NCBI GenBank assembly: GCA_005406025.1
Contig: BGZK01001239.1
Span: 1 to 64,000 of the forward strand
Source: Eumeta japonica
Taxonomy: Eukaryota; Arthropoda; Insecta; Lepidoptera; Psychidae
DNA length: 64,000 nucleotides
Direction of reading: 5' to 3'
Part shown: one piece after another, positions 50,901 to 64,000 of the stretch
Numbering within the stretch: the stretch's first letter is position 1
Layout: each line of letters begins with the position of its first letter
Notes under the pieces: model-generated
Databases searched by the model: none
The model's input: the letters and a program-made list of their open reading frames with translations, nothing else
Told to the model about the DNA's origin: nothing
Program-made: the position numbers and the translations under genes

Positions 50901-52680
50901 TTATATTTCTTCGACAATTCATAAAAACAGAAGCAACTTGTTGTCAACTGAGAAATAGTATATGTAAAATACTTTTTTTATAGAATTTTTTTTATCATTC
51001 TATATTCAAGAAAAATTTAAATATGCTTGTAATCCAGATTATAAACTATAATTCATTTTTGCAGATCTATTTCGACCTACCTCAAAAATATAAACGCAAT
51101 GAATTTATTCTTTTAGGTCTTAGATGATATTCGCTCATATATACACCGAATAAAAAATTAACAAAAACCAAAAATCTAGACCAGAGAGATCATACAAAAT
51201 GCGGGATAAAAGGAATTAAATTCTCTTTTACATAATTTTAACCTGCTATTAATGTCCTAGTAATGATTCGGCGACTTTATAGTAAAGTAAATACTACCGT
51301 TTGTAAAAAATGGGAGAGAATTGTAGCTACTGTTATTGTGGTAGCAGTAGAATGACTAGCTGCGATAAGGAATCAAAGTGGCATAACTATAATTGATGTC
51401 TACGCAGATGGATGCTGGTCCGAAAGGCACTAAATATCTAACACCTTTTAGAGCAGCGATTATCATTGAAAGCAGGTTAAATTGCATTTTCTTATTTAAT
51501 TTTAATTTTTTTAGAATAATCATGGGAATTTGAAACTGCTAACATATTTAAAAGATGACTTTAATCTCATGCAAGTCTGATCGTTGTTATATATATATAT
51601 ATATATATATATATACGAATGAATCATAATTATGATTCAAATTTTATTATAGGGGCAATACGCAGCATAGACGCTTTAGCTACAGTGTTAATGGCTCTAA
51701 TGTCATGATTAAAAATATTTACATTTCTCATTAAGCAATCAGTTTCTTACCCATCTTCAGTAGAAAATTTTGAATGATCCCGGTACTCATCTTGCTCTAC
51801 AGTAATACTCGTGTGTGGTTTATCATAATAAATAAATTTTATTGTAAATAGCTACATACACTGTTCAAATAAGACTTCGTTACGTGAAGCATTTATTTTG
51901 CTGACACGGAACGGCTCGTGCGCGCGCGCCTTTTCCGAAAATCCATATGATTTTATCTGTGATGTCATCGACCATTGTAAATTCATGTTAGCGATCGTTT
52001 CGAATTAGCGTTGTATACAATAAATTAGTGTAGCCTGGAATTTACAGGTACAGAAAGATTATTAAAATTCGCAAAGCACTGCAAAGATCCAACAAGCTGT
52101 ACTAAAAATATTCGTCCGAACATAAGTAGAGGTCAATATTAAATTAAAATTAAAAAAGAAATAGAAATGTCGGTATGATTTATAATATACGCTGTAAATA
52201 TGCTCGGAAGTATAGACAATGCAAATTACAAAGAAGTTCATGTCAAAAGAACTAACGAACCTTCAAACTTCCAGGGCCAAAAAGGTAACGATTTTGTGGC
52301 GACATTTTTACAACAACTTACGACTCGGACCCAAATTACGCTTTTACGTTTTTCTATTTATGTTCAATCACACACTTGAAAAAATGGCAAAAGATGATTA
52401 TTTAATTTAACTTTTGAAAAACAGAAATGTGTTTTCAGAAAAAAAAATATTTTCTCTTAAAAGCCATAATTTATTTTAGTATTAATCGTGGTTTGTTAAG
52501 TACATATTACTTTGTTTGCTTGTTAGCTGTTAATTCGGGAACTTAAATTTACTTGATAATTAATACGAAAAACATTTTTTTTTGATTTGGCTTAATTGTC
52601 AATTTATTAACGATATTTTACTTTTGCACATTTTCTTTAGTTATAACATTAAACTTGATTTTTGGGAGAAAATTATTGGA
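47940..52680. other. gene-poor AT-rich spacer between Umps and Wdr81
   Basis: No coding exon, RNA gene or full transposon was recognised. Short GC-richer islands lie at 49075-49130 ('gcgaaggcgagggtgacaac', 'ccgcgggcggaaaagccc'), 50055-50165 and 51895-51945 ('gtgcgcgcgcgcc'). The last could belong to the Wdr81 promoter. Confidence 0.45.
51588..51615. repeat. (TA)n microsatellite
   Basis: An uninterrupted TA run of about 14 units. Confidence 0.95.
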
Positions 52681-52776
52681 TTGTTGGTAACACTAAATTT
52701 GACATTTTACTGGCCTTTTCTTTTAGTTATTTATATTAGGAAAACAAAACTTTTTTCGTAGCTTTTAAAATTGATA

Positions 52777-64000
<11,224 letters not shown>

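Overview
The window is AT-rich animal nuclear DNA from an insect, most likely a moth or butterfly. The genes are split by GT/AG introns. The spacers carry repeats I know from lepidopteran genomes: a 'ggacatgacg..ctataagggttccg' block, a '..gaggcccatagccaggagtgg..' LINE/SINE tail, a tRNA-derived SINE, mariner and pogo-like elements, and decayed non-LTR retrotransposons. No bacterial, organellar or viral gene and no CRISPR array was seen. The order call rests on recalled repeat families, not on a database search.

Layout. 1-6.9 kb is repeat-rich, with a possible gene tail at the left edge and a decayed Jockey-type retrotransposon (about 1.86-3.86 kb). A small plus-strand C2H2 zinc-finger gene (6995-10973, five coding exons, 205 aa) follows. 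11-14.7 kb holds several decayed repeats, and 14.7-20.4 kb is AT-rich and without recognisable genes. A larger minus-strand C2H2 gene (20419-29556, ten coding exons, 523 aa, nine fingers) converges on the first gene. Both share a four-finger module whose last finger is split by a phase-1 intron at the same place, so they look like paralogues. From about 29.7 to 34.7 kb is a divergent intergenic region. Then comes a plus-strand gene with the conserved C-terminal domain of ANKRD11/ANKRD12 but no ankyrin repeats in the model (34811-40678, 623 aa).

Next is the bifunctional pyrimidine-synthesis enzyme UMP synthase (43553-47138, four coding exons, 475 aa). After a gene-poor stretch, WDR81 (52777 to beyond the right edge) shows its BEACH domain spread over several exons. 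Its large seventh exon is interrupted by a one-base frameshift in an A run at 62954-62957. The WDR81 introns hold a LINE tail, an internally deleted mariner, a MITE, a direct repeat and a roughly 0.9 kb long inverted repeat.

The genes do not form a pathway: two putative DNA-binding proteins, one probable chromatin cofactor, one metabolic enzyme and one endosome/autophagy adaptor. I found no convincing new multi-gene system. The items most worth a second look are the convergent zinc-finger pair, the ankyrin-less ANKRD protein, the WDR81 frameshift, the long inverted repeat in a WDR81 intron, an unusual number of short perfect hairpins with tiny loops, a pogo-like MITE full of subterminal repeats, and a roughly 75-bp noncoding motif present three times.
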